From the NCBI GenBank assembly GCA_903902915.1, contig CAIUWR010000015.1, forward strand, positions 1-64,000: DNA of 64,000 nt. The letters are read 5' to 3'. Shown here piece by piece: positions 45,194-54,634 of the stretch. How positions within the stretch are numbered: position 1 is the first letter of the stretch; each line of letters opens with the position of its first letter. The stretch is from an uncultured Hyphomicrobiales bacterium. GTDB taxonomy: Bacteria > Pseudomonadota > Alphaproteobacteria > Rhizobiales > Beijerinckiaceae. Position numbers and translations under genes: made by a program. Under the pieces are notes generated by a model that had not been told where the DNA came from, searched no databases, and worked only from the letters and a program-made list of their open reading frames with translations.

Positions 45194-46399
45194 TCACCGT
45201 TTCGGCTTGTAATCATACAGCCAATCCAGCCGAGACATCATCAGATGCGGGCTGAGGCTGCGCATGGTGAGGTCGCGAGCGAAGGCCATGGGGCCGCTCA
45301 TATGGTAGATCGCGCCCTGCCTGCGCGAGGCGATGACCACGTCGCCCGCCCGCTTCGCGCGCGCGCGCTCATAGTCAGCCAGGGCTGATTTTATGTCGGA
45401 CATGCGCGTGAAGGCGCGGCCGAGCGCGCCTGCATCCTCGATGGCCTGCGCCGCGCCCTGCGCGAAGAAGGGCAGCATGGGATGGGCGGCGTCGCCCAGC
45501 AGGGCGACCCGGTCCAGCGTCCATCGGCGGACAGGCTGGCGGTCGAACAGCGGCCAGCGCTTCCATGCCTTCGCCGCGGCCACAAGATTGCGCGCATCGC
45601 GGTGCCAGCGGTTGAAGCGCGGCGAGACATCTGTGGACTTGCCGCTGATGGACCACAGATCGGCTGCTGCGTCGTCACGCCACCCATCCTGCGTGATGGC
45701 CACGATATTGATCAGCTCGCCATGCCGCAGCGGATAGTGGACCAGATGGGCCTTGGGGCCGAGCCACAGGCTGGTTTCGAGTTTAAGGGCGCTGGCGGGC
45801 GCCTTGTTGGCGGGCACAAGGGCGCGCCAGGCGGTGCGGCCTGACCAGACCGGCTCATCGCCCAGACCCAGCCCCAGCCGCGCGCGAATGGTGGAGCGCA
45901 ACCCATCGGCGCCGATCAGCAAATCCGCCATCACCCGGCGCGCGCCATCGTGCTGCTTGATGGCGATTTCGACGCCTTGCGCCGATTCGGCGAATCCCGC
46001 CACCGTGGCGCCGGTCTCGACGGTGATCATGGGCGTGGCCGCGCAGCGCTCCAGAAGCACGTTCTGCAAATCCGCGCGATGGATCACCGCGTAGGGCGCG
46101 CCCCATCGGGATTCGGCGATGACGCCGAGGGGAAAATGCGCGAGCTCAATGCCGTCGCTGGCCCTGCGTATGCGCAGATGTTCCGGAGTCAGCGCCGCCT
46201 GCATCGTGCGTTCGAGCAGGCCAAGTTCCGCCAGTACGCCTGTCGCGTTTGGCGCGAGCTGGATGCCGGCGCCCGCCTCGGCGAGCTCGGGCGCGCGCTC
46301 CAGCACACTGACGCGCAAGCCCGCCCGCGCGAGCGCGATGGCGGCTGTGAGCCCACCAACGCCAGCGCCCGCTATGACCGCGTGCGGCGGTTGCGCCAT
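45194..46399 (-). CDS. FAD-dependent monooxygenase (salicylate hydroxylase-like)
   Basis: A 401-residue class A flavoprotein monooxygenase: VIAGAGVGGLTAAIALARAG dinucleotide motif, DGLRST (the DG motif, LLIGADGLRST), and LLGDAAHPMLPFFAQGAAQAIED in parts. It hydroxylates aromatic or quinone-like substrates with NAD(P)H and O2. It lies 23 bases after a CHCC zinc-finger gene on the same strand. Substrate unknown. Similar in family only to the one at 55.6 kb. Confidence 0.87.
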   Translation of the reverse strand: MAQPPHAVIAGAGVGGLTAAIALARAGLRVSVLERAPELAEAGAGIQLAPNATGVLAELGLLERTMQAALTPEHLRIRRASDGIELAHFPLGVIAESRWGAPYAVIHRADLQNVLLERCAATPMITVETGATVAGFAESAQGVEIAIKQHDGARRVMADLLIGADGLRSTIRARLGLGLGDEPVWSGRTAWRALVPANKAPASALKLETSLWLGPKAHLVHYPLRHGELINIVAITQDGWRDDAAADLWSISGKSTDVSPRFNRWHRDARNLVAAAKAWKRWPLFDRQPVRRWTLDRVALLGDAAHPMLPFFAQGAAQAIEDAGALGRAFTRMSDIKSALADYERARAKRAGDVVIASRRQGAIYHMSGPMAFARDLTMRSLSPHLMMSRLDWLYDYKPKR

Positions 46400-46422
46400 T
46401 CAGTCAGTCCTGTTTGAGAGGA

Positions 46423-46671
46423 TCAGGCGGCCGCCTCGGGCGTCCATTCGCATTCGGCGGGGTCCGAACGCCCATGCAAGGCTGCGTCGTGGATATAGAG
46501 CGTTGAGCAATAGGGGCAGATCGCCTCTTCCGCATCGCCCATGTCGATGAAGATATGGGGATGGTCGAAGGGGGGCAGCGCGCCCACGCACATGAATTCC
46601 TTGGCGCCGACGCGCACGGAGCGAACCCCCGGCTGATTGTGGAAATGCGGTGTGGCGTGATCAGCGGCCAT
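46423..46671 (-). CDS. CHCC zinc-finger protein (NDUFS6-like)
   Basis: An 82-residue protein with the pattern FMCVGALPPFDHPHIFIDMG followed by AICPYCSTLYIH: Cys, His, Cys and Cys ligands of the small zinc-binding domain shared with the NDUFS6 subunit of complex I. In alphaproteobacteria it is small and stand-alone. The start at 46671 gives the conserved length; the frame is open upstream. Confidence 0.87.
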   Translation of the reverse strand: MAADHATPHFHNQPGVRSVRVGAKEFMCVGALPPFDHPHIFIDMGDAEEAICPYCSTLYIHDAALHGRSDPAECEWTPEAAA

Positions 46672-46856
46672 GCTCTGTCCCCGAAATCTGCGGAAGTTGC
46701 GCCGCACCATAATGAAGGCGCGGCGGTTTGGGTAGGGGGAGGGACGCAACGAAGCCTCACCTGCTTTTGCGGGAGGGCGGCGGGCTCACCCCCCGGCCGC
46801 TTCGCGGTCGGCCCGCCCCGTGTTAAATGCCGCGCATGGATGAGAGGTTCAGCGCC

Positions 46857-47264
46857 ATGACAGTCACATTCGCCCCCCGCGGCGCCAAACATGAGCTTGA
46901 AGAAGGCGCTGGCTTTGCGCCAAAGTTCGATGCGGATGGCCTCATCGTCTGCATCGCCACGCTGGCGTCGAGCGGCGAGATTCTCATGGTCGCCTATATG
47001 AACCGCGAGAGCCTGTCGCTGACGCTGGAGACCGGCGTCGCCCACTACTGGTCGCGCTCGCGTCAGTCCCTCTGGCGCAAGGGCGACACTTCGGGCCAGG
47101 TGCAGAAGGTGGTGGAGATGCGCACCGACTGCGATCAGGACGCCATTTTGCTTAAGGTCGAGGCGGGCGGCGATGGCAAGGCCTGCCATACGGGGCGACG
47201 CTCCTGCTTCTACAGGCGCGTGGACGCCGCAGATGGCTTGCGTCTGGTGATCGACGAGGACTGA
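46857..47264 (+). CDS. hisI: Phosphoribosyl-AMP cyclohydrolase
   Basis: A 135-residue HisI, histidine biosynthesis step 3. Asp91, Asp93 and Asp95 in RTDCDQDAI bind Mg2+, and Cys92, Cys110 and Cys117 (ACHTGRRSC) bind zinc. It lacks the HisE part seen in some bacteria. GAGAGG precedes ATG 46857; the ATG at 46836 has no ribosome site. Confidence 0.94.
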   Translation: MTVTFAPRGAKHELEEGAGFAPKFDADGLIVCIATLASSGEILMVAYMNRESLSLTLETGVAHYWSRSRQSLWRKGDTSGQVQKVVEMRTDCDQDAILLKVEAGGDGKACHTGRRSCFYRRVDAADGLRLVIDED

Positions 47265-47331
47265 CGCTCCCACCGCGCTTCCATCTGGAACCCAAGGCTG
47301 AGCTGAGCATTGTTCGGCATTGGGGGACCAG

Positions 47332-48306
47332 ATGCTCTCTTTTGTCAGATCAGCTCAGGAAAAGCCGGACGAAGACCTGACGCCGGGCAGGCGACAGCCG
47401 ACGCTGGGCCTGGCGCTGGGCGCCGGCGCCGCGCGGGGCTGGTGTCATATCGGCGTGCTGCGCGAACTGGCGGACCATGGGATCACCCCCCATGTGATCG
47501 CGGGGACGTCCATCGGCGCGGTCGTCGGCGGCTGTTACGCCGCCGGACGGCTCGATGATCTGGAGAGTTTCGCCCGCGCGCTGACGCGCCGCCGGGTCTT
47601 CGGCCTCCTGGACCTCACGCTCTCCGGGCGCGGCCTCATTTCCGGCGGGCGATTGCGCGCGCGCCTCGAGGCGGCGGTAGGCGATCGCCGGGTCGAGGAT
47701 CTGCCCATCCGTTTCGCCGCTGTCGCAACAGCGACCGGTTCGGGCCATGAGGTCTGGTTGACGCAGGGCGATCTGGGCGAGGCGATCCGCGCCTCCTATG
47801 CGCTGCCCGGCATTCTGGAGCCGGTGCTGGTTGGCGGGCGCTGGCTCGTGGATGGCGCTCTGGTCAATCCCGTGCCGGTGACGCTGTGCCGCGCTCTTGG
47901 CGCCGACATGGTCGTCGCCGTGAACATCTTCGGCGACACCCTGTTTCGCGGCACGGTGATGATGCAGCCCGACGCGCCCGAAGTCATCGAGGCCGCCGCG
48001 GAGTCGGCGGGCGTCCGGGGCGCGCGCCGGGCCGCTCTGTGCAGACGGACGAAGGAAGGCGCGCCCAGCATGGCGACCGTGATGACCGACGCCTTCAACA
48101 CCATGCAGGATCGCATCTCACGTTCCCGCCTTGCGGGCGATCCGCCTGACGTCATGGTGAAGGCGCGGCTCGACGGCATGGGCCTGTTCGATTTCCATCG
48201 CGCGGACGAACTGATCGCGCTTGGACGCGACGCAGCCCGGCGCGCCATTCCCGAAATCGTCGATCATCTGGCGGCCACGCCCGCCGTCATCCAGCCAGCG
48301 CGCTAA
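47332..48306 (+). CDS. Patatin-like phospholipase
   Basis: A 324-residue protein: GAGAARGWCHIGVL (oxyanion loop), GTSIG with nucleophile Ser60, and the dyad Asp in WLVDGALVNP. Close to the NTE/RssA-like cytoplasmic patatins. GGGGG precedes ATG 47332. Confidence 0.9.
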   Translation: MLSFVRSAQEKPDEDLTPGRRQPTLGLALGAGAARGWCHIGVLRELADHGITPHVIAGTSIGAVVGGCYAAGRLDDLESFARALTRRRVFGLLDLTLSGRGLISGGRLRARLEAAVGDRRVEDLPIRFAAVATATGSGHEVWLTQGDLGEAIRASYALPGILEPVLVGGRWLVDGALVNPVPVTLCRALGADMVVAVNIFGDTLFRGTVMMQPDAPEVIEAAAESAGVRGARRAALCRRTKEGAPSMATVMTDAFNTMQDRISRSRLAGDPPDVMVKARLDGMGLFDFHRADELIALGRDAARRAIPEIVDHLAATPAVIQPAR

Positions 48307-48310
48307 ATGC

Positions 48311-48742
48311 TCAGGCGGTCGCTATATATTCACGAAGCGCGCGATGTTCGGTCTCGATCTCGGCGATCCGGTGCTTCACCACATCCCCGATCGAGATGAG
48401 CCCCGCCAAGCGCTCGCCCTCGACCACCGGCACGTGACGAAAGCGGCTATGGGTCATCCGCTCCATGATGTCATGGATGCATGTGCTGCTGGAGGCCGTG
48501 AAAACCTCGCTGGTCATGTGGCTTGAGACGGCATCGTCAAGCGCGGGCGCGCCCCCTTCGGCCAGAGCGCGCACAATGTCGCGCTCCGAGATGATGCCCA
48601 GCACCTGGCCATCGGCGCCCGTCACGACGACCGCTCCAATGCCCTTGGAGGCGAGCAGCCGTGCGGTCTCCTGCAAGGTGCGGTGTGGTTGGGTAGTGAA
48701 GACGTCGCGGCCTTTAACCGCGAGTATGCGCGCAACGGTCAT
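48311..48742 (-). CDS. Tandem CBS-domain protein
   Basis: A 143-residue protein made of two CBS domains: VARILAVKGRDVFTTQP through ISERDIVRALAEG, and VSSHMTSEVFTAS through LIGSI-type LISIGDVVKH. CBS pairs bind adenosine nucleotides and regulate partners. It is a stand-alone form, convergent with the patatin gene 4 bases away. GGAGCTCC precedes ATG. Confidence 0.92.
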   Translation of the reverse strand: MTVARILAVKGRDVFTTQPHRTLQETARLLASKGIGAVVVTGADGQVLGIISERDIVRALAEGGAPALDDAVSSHMTSEVFTASSSTCIHDIMERMTHSRFRHVPVVEGERLAGLISIGDVVKHRIAEIETEHRALREYIATA

Positions 48743-48823
48743 GAGGAGCTCCCTGATCTCCGCGTCGTTTTGTCGCCAGATCTGAGGATAGTCCCGCTCG
48801 GGCCGAAAGCAAGAGCTGATTGT

Positions 48824-49597
48824 TCACGTCGCGCGGCGAAGGTGCGGCGGATCAAAGAGCGGAAACATCAAGAGCCCCGCCACGAAACCGCCCGCATGCG
48901 CCTCCCAGGCGACCGGCCCCTGCGAAAGGCCAAGCGTTTGCGACATGGCGCCGAACACGAAATTCACGCCAAACCAGAACAGCAGAAACGTCAGCGCGCG
49001 TGAATCGCTCAATACGCCTCGCAGGGTCAGCGCCGGTTGCCGATAGGCCTCTTCGCCCGGCGCGGTCCAGGAATTTCCCAGCGGGCCATGGGGCTGGAAC
49101 ACGAAGCGCAGGCAGGCGCCCGTCATGCCCGAGACGGCGGCCGAAGCGCCAATGACGGGCAGGCATTCATAGCGATGCAGCAGGTAATGCGCGGCTGCGC
49201 CCGTCACCGTCGCCACAAGGGAAAAAATGATGAAGCGAAAGGCGCCGATTCTGCGGGCCAGCGGCGTTCCGAAGGCCACAAGCCACAGGGCGTTCATCCC
49301 CAGATGCGTCCAATCCGCATGAAGAAAGCCATAGGTGACGAAGGTCCACCATTGCGGCTCGCCATCGCCCAGAAAGAACATGGCGGCGCCGGTCTGGCTC
49401 AGCTGCCCCAGCGCTGCGGCCAGCCCCTCCGGGTCGTAGCGAAGCGTGAACCGCCCGGGCACGAAGGCGAAGGTGGCGAGCGCCCAGGCGTCCTCTTGAT
49501 CGGTGATCAGATAGTCCCGCACGCCGTGAATGAGCGCCAGCAAGGCCACCGCCGCGACGATCACGCCGGGCACATTGAAAATCGGCTGCCGGTTCAC
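48824..49597 (-). CDS. Rhomboid family intramembrane serine protease
   Basis: A 257-residue membrane protein with six helices. HLGMN (H98, N102) matches the HxxxN motif, the nucleophile is probably S152 in VIGASAAVSG, and H234 (EAHAGGFVAG) completes the dyad. It cleaves membrane-anchored proteins within the bilayer. The residue after the serine region departs from the common GASG. GTG start with GAGG upstream. Confidence 0.88.
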   Translation of the reverse strand: MNRQPIFNVPGVIVAAVALLALIHGVRDYLITDQEDAWALATFAFVPGRFTLRYDPEGLAAALGQLSQTGAAMFFLGDGEPQWWTFVTYGFLHADWTHLGMNALWLVAFGTPLARRIGAFRFIIFSLVATVTGAAAHYLLHRYECLPVIGASAAVSGMTGACLRFVFQPHGPLGNSWTAPGEEAYRQPALTLRGVLSDSRALTFLLFWFGVNFVFGAMSQTLGLSQGPVAWEAHAGGFVAGLLMFPLFDPPHLRRAT

Positions 49598-49641
49598 TCG
49601 ATAACCTCGATTCGCAAAGGTCGCGTTTGAAAGCCGCCGAC

Positions 49642-50172
49642 TCAGTCGATGCGCGTCAGCCCCTTCGCGAACCGTTTCCAGTTCCGCACATAGCCTTCGG
49701 CCGATTTGCCGAGCCGCGCAATGGCCGCTTCATCGAGTTGGCGCACGACTTTCGCCGGGCTGCCGACGATGAGGGAGCCGTCAGGAAATTCCTTCCCCTC
49801 GGTGACGAGGGCATTGGCGCCCACCAGACAGTTTTTGCCAATCCGGGCGTTGTTCAGAATCGTGGCGCCCATGCCGATGAGCGTGTTGTCGCCAATGGTG
49901 CAGCCATGCAGCATGGCGCGATGGCCGATGGTGCAGCCCTCTCCGATGTCGAGGGGGGAGCCCATGTCGGTGTGCATCACTGTGCCTTCCTGCACATTTG
50001 TGCGGGCGCCGATGCTGATCCACTCATTGTCGCCGCGCAGCACGCAGCCAAACCAGACGCCGACATCCTCCGCCAGCCGCACCTTGCCGATCACCTGGGC
50101 GTCGGGCGCGATCCAGTAACGGCCATCTTCGGGCAAATCCGGCTTTTCGCCGTCGAGTGAATAAACAGGCAT
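49642..50172 (-). CDS. Gamma-carbonic anhydrase family (hexapeptide-repeat) protein
   Basis: A 176-residue left-handed beta-helix protein: [27 protein letters not shown] and IGHRAMLHG provide the metal-binding His residues of this family, with repeated I-G-x-x units. Often called YrdA-like; carbonic anhydrase activity is not assured. Start at 50172 follows the conserved MPVYSLDG. Confidence 0.9.
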   Translation of the reverse strand: MPVYSLDGEKPDLPEDGRYWIAPDAQVIGKVRLAEDVGVWFGCVLRGDNEWISIGARTNVQEGTVMHTDMGSPLDIGEGCTIGHRAMLHGCTIGDNTLIGMGATILNNARIGKNCLVGANALVTEGKEFPDGSLIVGSPAKVVRQLDEAAIARLGKSAEGYVRNWKRFAKGLTRID

Positions 50173-50285
50173 GCGAGGGGCGCTCCTCATGAATGTCTCA
50201 ATATGGCACATGCCGACACGCTGAGAAAGTCTGCCGCCAAGTCGATTGAGCTTTGCGCCTTCGCGCGGTGAGGGCGCTCAGTCCC

Positions 50286-50681
50286 TCAGAAATCCTCAAG
50301 ATCGAAATCAAGGATGGCGATCTGGAGCGTGTAGCTCTTGCCCTTCGGATCGTCGGCGGAAATGATTCCGAGGAAATCCTCGCCGTTGTTCAGCTCGACG
50401 GAATCATTCTTCTTCATGCGGGCGGCGATGGTGAGCTTCTCGGTCTCGAAGAGGCGACGCAGATATTCCTGCAACACTTCCCGCCCCACCGGCAGCTTCA
50501 TCTCCAAGGAGAAGGAGCGGTCGCCGTCTTCATCGTCGACGATGATCTTGCCGATCTGCCGCTCGCCAAAGGTCACGACGGCGGCCTCGATATCCTTCGG
50601 ATCAAGGCTTACGCGAATGCCTTCGTTGTCGAAAGCGTGACGCACGAAAGCCTGAAGTTTGCGAAGTTCGGTCTTGTCCAT
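50286..50681 (-). CDS. Tandem DUF3126-like protein
   Basis: A 131-residue protein whose two halves resemble each other: LRKLQAFVRHAFDN..VVTFGERQIGKIIVDDEDGDRSFSLEMKL in the first 64 residues, and LQEYLRRLFETEKLTIAARMKKNDSVELNNGEDFLGIISADD..LQIAILDFDL in the second. The DUF3126 family normally has a single copy of about 65 residues. Function unknown. Start at 50681 gives MDKTEL, the usual family opening. Confidence 0.85.
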   Translation of the reverse strand: MDKTELRKLQAFVRHAFDNEGIRVSLDPKDIEAAVVTFGERQIGKIIVDDEDGDRSFSLEMKLPVGREVLQEYLRRLFETEKLTIAARMKKNDSVELNNGEDFLGIISADDPKGKSYTLQIAILDFDLEDF

Positions 50682-50958
50682 AATGGTCCCGTCAGCCTCA
50701 TGCGATGAGACGCTGGAGTGCCAGAAAAGCGGACGCGCCGCAAGGCGGGCGCAATACTGACAGTGGATGAGTTGGCGTCCGAGCGACCTTGACCGCAGCT
50801 TGTGCGCGTCCTCCCGTTTGCAGCGCCAGAGCGAAAGCGGATTGTCTCGCGCTCGCGATCGACGCCCGTCCGCTCCCTGGCGCCACGGCCTCTTGGAAAT
50901 CCGGGAAATTGACGTCGAAAACACCTCTTTGAAACGCAACAGATTTGCGATTTTGCGG

Positions 50959-51016
50959 TTGACTAAACGCGAGCTTGGCATTACTGAGTGTTATACGGAT
51001 GTCAAAGAGTAATACT
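50959..51016 (+). promoter_or_regulatory. Candidate promoter/operator before the TetR gene
   Basis: TTGACT (50959-50964) is followed 17 bases later by TACTGA (50982-50987), a poor -10. ATTACT (50980-50985) and AGTAAT (51008-51013) form an inverted repeat centred near 50997, within reach of autorepression by the adjacent TetR protein. Weak evidence. Confidence 0.35.
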
Positions 51017-51018
51017 AA

Positions 51019-51609
51019 ATGAGAAAGGACGTTCGACCGTACCGTCAGGTGGCCCGCGCGGCGGCGACCGAAGAGATGCGCAGTCGCGTTGTCGTGGCCT
51101 TTGACGCAGCAATGCGGGATCGGCAGATGGAGGACATCACGCTTGATCAGATCGCCGCGGCGGCAAGGACGACACGACAGACAGTGATCCGACTTTTTGG
51201 TGGCAAGAACGGCCTCGTGGAGGCCTTTGTCGATCATTTCGCCCAGGGCGTGAAACGCCGTCGCGTCATGCCGACCACTGCATCGCCTCAGCACGTGACC
51301 GAGGCCTTGTTCGAGGATTACGAGGAGGTCGGCGATTTCGTCATCCGAATGCTGGCGCAGGAGGACCGGCATCCGGTCCTGAGCATCTGGCACAACCTCG
51401 GACGCGCGACGCATCGCGGTTGGATCACAGATGTTTTCGCCAAGGCGCTGCCAATGGAGGCGCAAGCGCAAGAAACCATGGTCAGCCAGCTCGTGATCGC
51501 GGGCGATGTTTACACTTGGAAGCTGCTCCGACGGGACTTCAAACTCTCTGTCGACGCCGCCCAGCGTGTCATGTCCTCGATGTTTTCAAAACTGTTAAAA
51601 GAGGAGTGA
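51019..51609 (+). CDS. TetR family transcriptional regulator
   Basis: A 196-residue regulator with an N-terminal helix-turn-helix (ITLDQIAAAARTTRQTVIRLFGGKNGLVEAF) and a divergent C-terminal ligand domain. It lies 7 bases before a glycosyltransferase gene and probably controls that unit, with the palindrome just upstream as a candidate operator. The ribosome site is weak. Confidence 0.88.
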   Translation: MRKDVRPYRQVARAAATEEMRSRVVVAFDAAMRDRQMEDITLDQIAAAARTTRQTVIRLFGGKNGLVEAFVDHFAQGVKRRRVMPTTASPQHVTEALFEDYEEVGDFVIRMLAQEDRHPVLSIWHNLGRATHRGWITDVFAKALPMEAQAQETMVSQLVIAGDVYTWKLLRRDFKLSVDAAQRVMSSMFSKLLKEE

Positions 51610-51616
51610 GTGTCCC

Positions 51617-52915
51617 ATGCCATATGAATTCCTTTTCACGAATCTGGATGCTGGCGGCAGCGTGCCGACTTTTGCAACGGCCATCCGCAGGCTCAAGGCG
51701 AGGGGGCATACTGTTCGGATCCTCATCGACGACACCGCGCGATCCGAAGTGGAGGCTGCGGGCGGCATCTTCTTGCCCTGGACCTCGGCGCCGAACAAAC
51801 GCAATCACAGCATAGAGGAAGATACGGTCAAGGATTGGGAGCCGAGCGAGCCCGGTGGGGACCTTTTGCGGGTTCTTGACCATATCACCATCGGCCCCGC
51901 CGCCGTTTATGCGGCGGACACGCTGGCCGAATTACGCCGTAAACCCGCCGACGTCGTCGTCTCGCTCGACCTGCTGTTCGGGCCTTTGATCGGCGCCAAG
52001 GCTGCCGGCGTGCCCGTTGTGAGCCTCGCCACCCAGGTCAGCCTTTTCGTTCCAATTCCCGGCGTGCCGCCCGTCGGTCCCGGATTGCCGCCAGCGACGT
52101 CAGAGGAGGACAAAGCCATGGCCGCCGGCGTCGCGGCATGGTTTGCAAGCCAGATCAACGAACGACTGCCCGTCCTGAATGAAGCGCGGGTGAAATTCGG
52201 ATTGCATGCCCTGACTGACGGTCTGGAGCATCCTCGCATGGCCGACATGCTGCTGGTCGCGACCAGCAGCGCCTTTGATTTTCCGGCGCAGAGTCTTCCC
52301 GACAAGCTCAGCTATGTCGGCCCGCTGCTGGATCCGCCGATATGGGCGACGGAATGGATCTCGCCCTGGGCTTTCGACGACGTTCGTCCATTGGTGCTTG
52401 TGGCCATGAGTTCGACATTCCAGAATCAGGCGCCAACCATTCAAGCGCTTCTGACTGCGGCGGCGGACCTGCCAGTGCGCATGCTTGTCACCCTCGGTCC
52501 GGGACTTGATGGCGCAACCTTCGACGCGCCCGAAAATGCCGTCGTGGTCGCATCGGCGCCCCATGACCAGGTGATGCGGCAGGCCGCTGTCGTGGTCACC
52601 CACTGCGGTCATGGCACTGTCATGCGCGCGCTTGCGAATGGCTGCCCAATGCTGTGCCTGCCGATGGGGAGGGACCAGAACGACAATGCGGCGCGCGTCG
52701 CCGCGCGGGGCGCTGGCATTCGCCTGACCCGGGACGCGGATGGTGCGTCCTTGCGGACAGCATTGGTGACATTGCTCGACGATCCGTCATTCGCCCGGTC
52801 AGCCAAAAAGCTTGGCGAGGCGATCGCCCAAACGGAGCCCCGGGACGCGCTTGTCGAGGCGCTGGAGCGGCTGGCCTTCAACGCCTCTGCGCAACCAAAA
52901 ACTGTCCATTCGTGA
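51617..52915 (+). CDS. MGT-family (UGT-like) glycosyltransferase
   Basis: A 432-residue GT-B enzyme: N-terminal NLDAGGSVPTFATAIRRL, C-terminal donor-binding segment VVVTHCGHGTVMRALANG and PMGRDQNDNAARV, as in macrolide and other small-molecule glycosyltransferases. Transfers a sugar from a nucleotide donor to an unknown acceptor. Its place behind a TetR gene suggests a drug- or metabolite-induced detoxification function (inference). Confidence 0.87.
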   Translation: MPYEFLFTNLDAGGSVPTFATAIRRLKARGHTVRILIDDTARSEVEAAGGIFLPWTSAPNKRNHSIEEDTVKDWEPSEPGGDLLRVLDHITIGPAAVYAADTLAELRRKPADVVVSLDLLFGPLIGAKAAGVPVVSLATQVSLFVPIPGVPPVGPGLPPATSEEDKAMAAGVAAWFASQINERLPVLNEARVKFGLHALTDGLEHPRMADMLLVATSSAFDFPAQSLPDKLSYVGPLLDPPIWATEWISPWAFDDVRPLVLVAMSSTFQNQAPTIQALLTAAADLPVRMLVTLGPGLDGATFDAPENAVVVASAPHDQVMRQAAVVVTHCGHGTVMRALANGCPMLCLPMGRDQNDNAARVAARGAGIRLTRDADGASLRTALVTLLDDPSFARSAKKLGEAIAQTEPRDALVEALERLAFNASAQPKTVHS

Positions 52916-52963
52916 TGAGGCGGGCGGCGGGTTCGAATCCCTCGAGCGGCGTCGCCCCCATCT

Positions 52964-53791
52964 TCACCCTTCCTGCTTTTCCGCCAAAATCTGGTCCATG
53001 CTGCGCGCGGGCTCGGCGCAGCCCGCTTCTCCCACCACCCGCGCGGGCACGCCCGCCACGGTCTTGTTGTGGGGCACGGGGCTCAGCACCACGGAGCCTG
53101 CGGCGATTCGCGCGCAATAGCCCACCTCGATATTGCCGATGACCTTCGCGCCCGCGCCGATCAGCACGCCGCGCCGGATCTTCGGGTGGCGGTCGCCGCG
53201 CTCCTTGCCGGTGCCGCCCAGCGTCACCCCATGCAGGATCGACACATCGTCCTCGATGACGCAGGTCTGTCCCACCACCAGGCCCGTGGCGTGGTCGAGG
53301 AACACGCCCTTGCCGATGCGCGCCGCCGGGTTGATGTCGGTCTGGAAAACTTGCGAGGAGCGGCTTTGCAGCCACAGCGCGAAATCGCGCCGTCCGGCTT
53401 TCCAAAGGGCATGGGCGAGACGGTGGCATTGCAGGGCGTGGAAGCCCTTGAAATAGAGCAGGGGCTCGATGAAGCGCATGCAGGCGGGATCGCGGTCGGC
53501 CACCGCGATGAGATCGGCCCGGAACGCCTCGCCGATGGAGGGATCGCGCGAGATGATCTCCAGATAAGTCTGGCGGATCAGATCGCTCGCGATGTCCTGA
53601 TGGTCGAGCCGCGCCGCGACCCGGTGCACGATGGCGCTTTCCAGCGTCTCGTGGTTCAGCACCGAGGACATGAAGAATCCCGCGAGTTCAGGCTCGTTGC
53701 GAACGGTCTCCTCGGCCTCCTGACGGATGCGCGCGAAAATCGGATCCACCTTGCCCAGACCGATCACTTTTGCGGATTGCATTTGCGCCAT
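52964..53791 (-). CDS. cysE: Serine O-acetyltransferase
   Basis: A 275-residue CysE: an N-terminal helical domain with SVLNHETLESAIVHRVAARLDH in parts, then a hexapeptide-repeat helix containing the active-site segment AARIGKGVFLDHATGLVVG and DVSILHGVTLGGTGK. First step of cysteine synthesis from serine; forms a complex with CysK. ATG 53791. Confidence 0.95.
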   Translation of the reverse strand: MAQMQSAKVIGLGKVDPIFARIRQEAEETVRNEPELAGFFMSSVLNHETLESAIVHRVAARLDHQDIASDLIRQTYLEIISRDPSIGEAFRADLIAVADRDPACMRFIEPLLYFKGFHALQCHRLAHALWKAGRRDFALWLQSRSSQVFQTDINPAARIGKGVFLDHATGLVVGQTCVIEDDVSILHGVTLGGTGKERGDRHPKIRRGVLIGAGAKVIGNIEVGYCARIAAGSVVLSPVPHNKTVAGVPARVVGEAGCAEPARSMDQILAEKQEG

Positions 53792-53845
53792 GCGCTCAAC
53801 TCCATCAATCTCGCGACTATAGCACGGCCGAAGGCCCGCCAGAAG

Positions 53846-54634
53846 TCACGGCCGCACGGCCAGAAATTCCAGCACGCCCTGCTTGTAGACCTTGTCGCCC
53901 ACCGCAAGATTGTGGTCGCGGCCTGGAATGTCGAGGGCGACGCCCTTGGGCAGCATGGCCGCCAGCTCGTGCGGATCGCCCGCCACCGCATCCTTGTCGC
54001 CCACGGCCACCAGCGCAGGCGTGAGGATCGCGCCCAGCTCCTCGGCGTCCAGCGTCTGGCGGGAACCTCTGATACAAGCGGCCAGCGCGCGCAGATCGCT
54101 CTTTGTCTGTTCGGCGAAGGCGCGGAACATGCGCTGCATCGGGTCGGTGAGGCTTTCCAGCGCGGGCGCGTCCATGGCGTCGGCGATGCCGATGGGCAGG
54201 CCCACACCGGCCACCAGATGATGGCCCAGCCCGCCCAGAATCATCGCGCGCACCCGGCCCGGATGGTTCAGCGCCATGAAGGCCGTAATGCGGGCGCCCA
54301 TGGAATAGCCCATGACGTCAGCCCGCGCGACGCCCAGATGATCGAGCAGGGCGCAGGCGTCCTGCGCCATCACGGGGGTGGCGTAATCTTCTGGCGCATA
54401 GAGCTTTTCGCTCTGCCCATGGCCCCGGTTGTCGAGCGCGATGACGCGCCGCCCCGCCTGGGTCAGGGTTTTCACCCAGAGCGTGTTCACCCAATTCACC
54501 GCATGGGTGGAGGCGAAGCCGTGGATGAGCAGGATCGGCTCATGCAGATCCGGCCCGGTGGGGGCTACGTCGATATAGGCGATCCGCGCCGAGGGTCCGT
54601 CAAAGAAGTGCATGGTGTCCATCACGTCGAACAT
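53846..54634 (-). CDS. Alpha/beta-fold hydrolase
   Basis: A 262-residue hydrolase: LLIHGFASTHAVNW, ALDNRGHGQSEKLY, nucleophile elbow GYSMGA, later Asp (VAVGDKDAVAG) and His (PGRDHNLAVGDK). AAGGTG precedes the ATG at 54634. Divergent from a lytic transglycosylase gene, 130 bases apart. Substrate unknown. Confidence 0.85.
   Translation of the reverse strand: MFDVMDTMHFFDGPSARIAYIDVAPTGPDLHEPILLIHGFASTHAVNWVNTLWVKTLTQAGRRVIALDNRGHGQSEKLYAPEDYATPVMAQDACALLDHLGVARADVMGYSMGARITAFMALNHPGRVRAMILGGLGHHLVAGVGLPIGIADAMDAPALESLTDPMQRMFRAFAEQTKSDLRALAACIRGSRQTLDAEELGAILTPALVAVGDKDAVAGDPHELAAMLPKGVALDIPGRDHNLAVGDKVYKQGVLEFLAVRP

Noticed and set aside
52929-52941. GGGTTCGAATCCC, like a tRNA T-arm, as a possible integration site or tRNA remnant
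   Set aside because: No acceptor pairing, CCA or 5' half nearby, and no second copy bordering the TetR/glycosyltransferase unit; likely chance.
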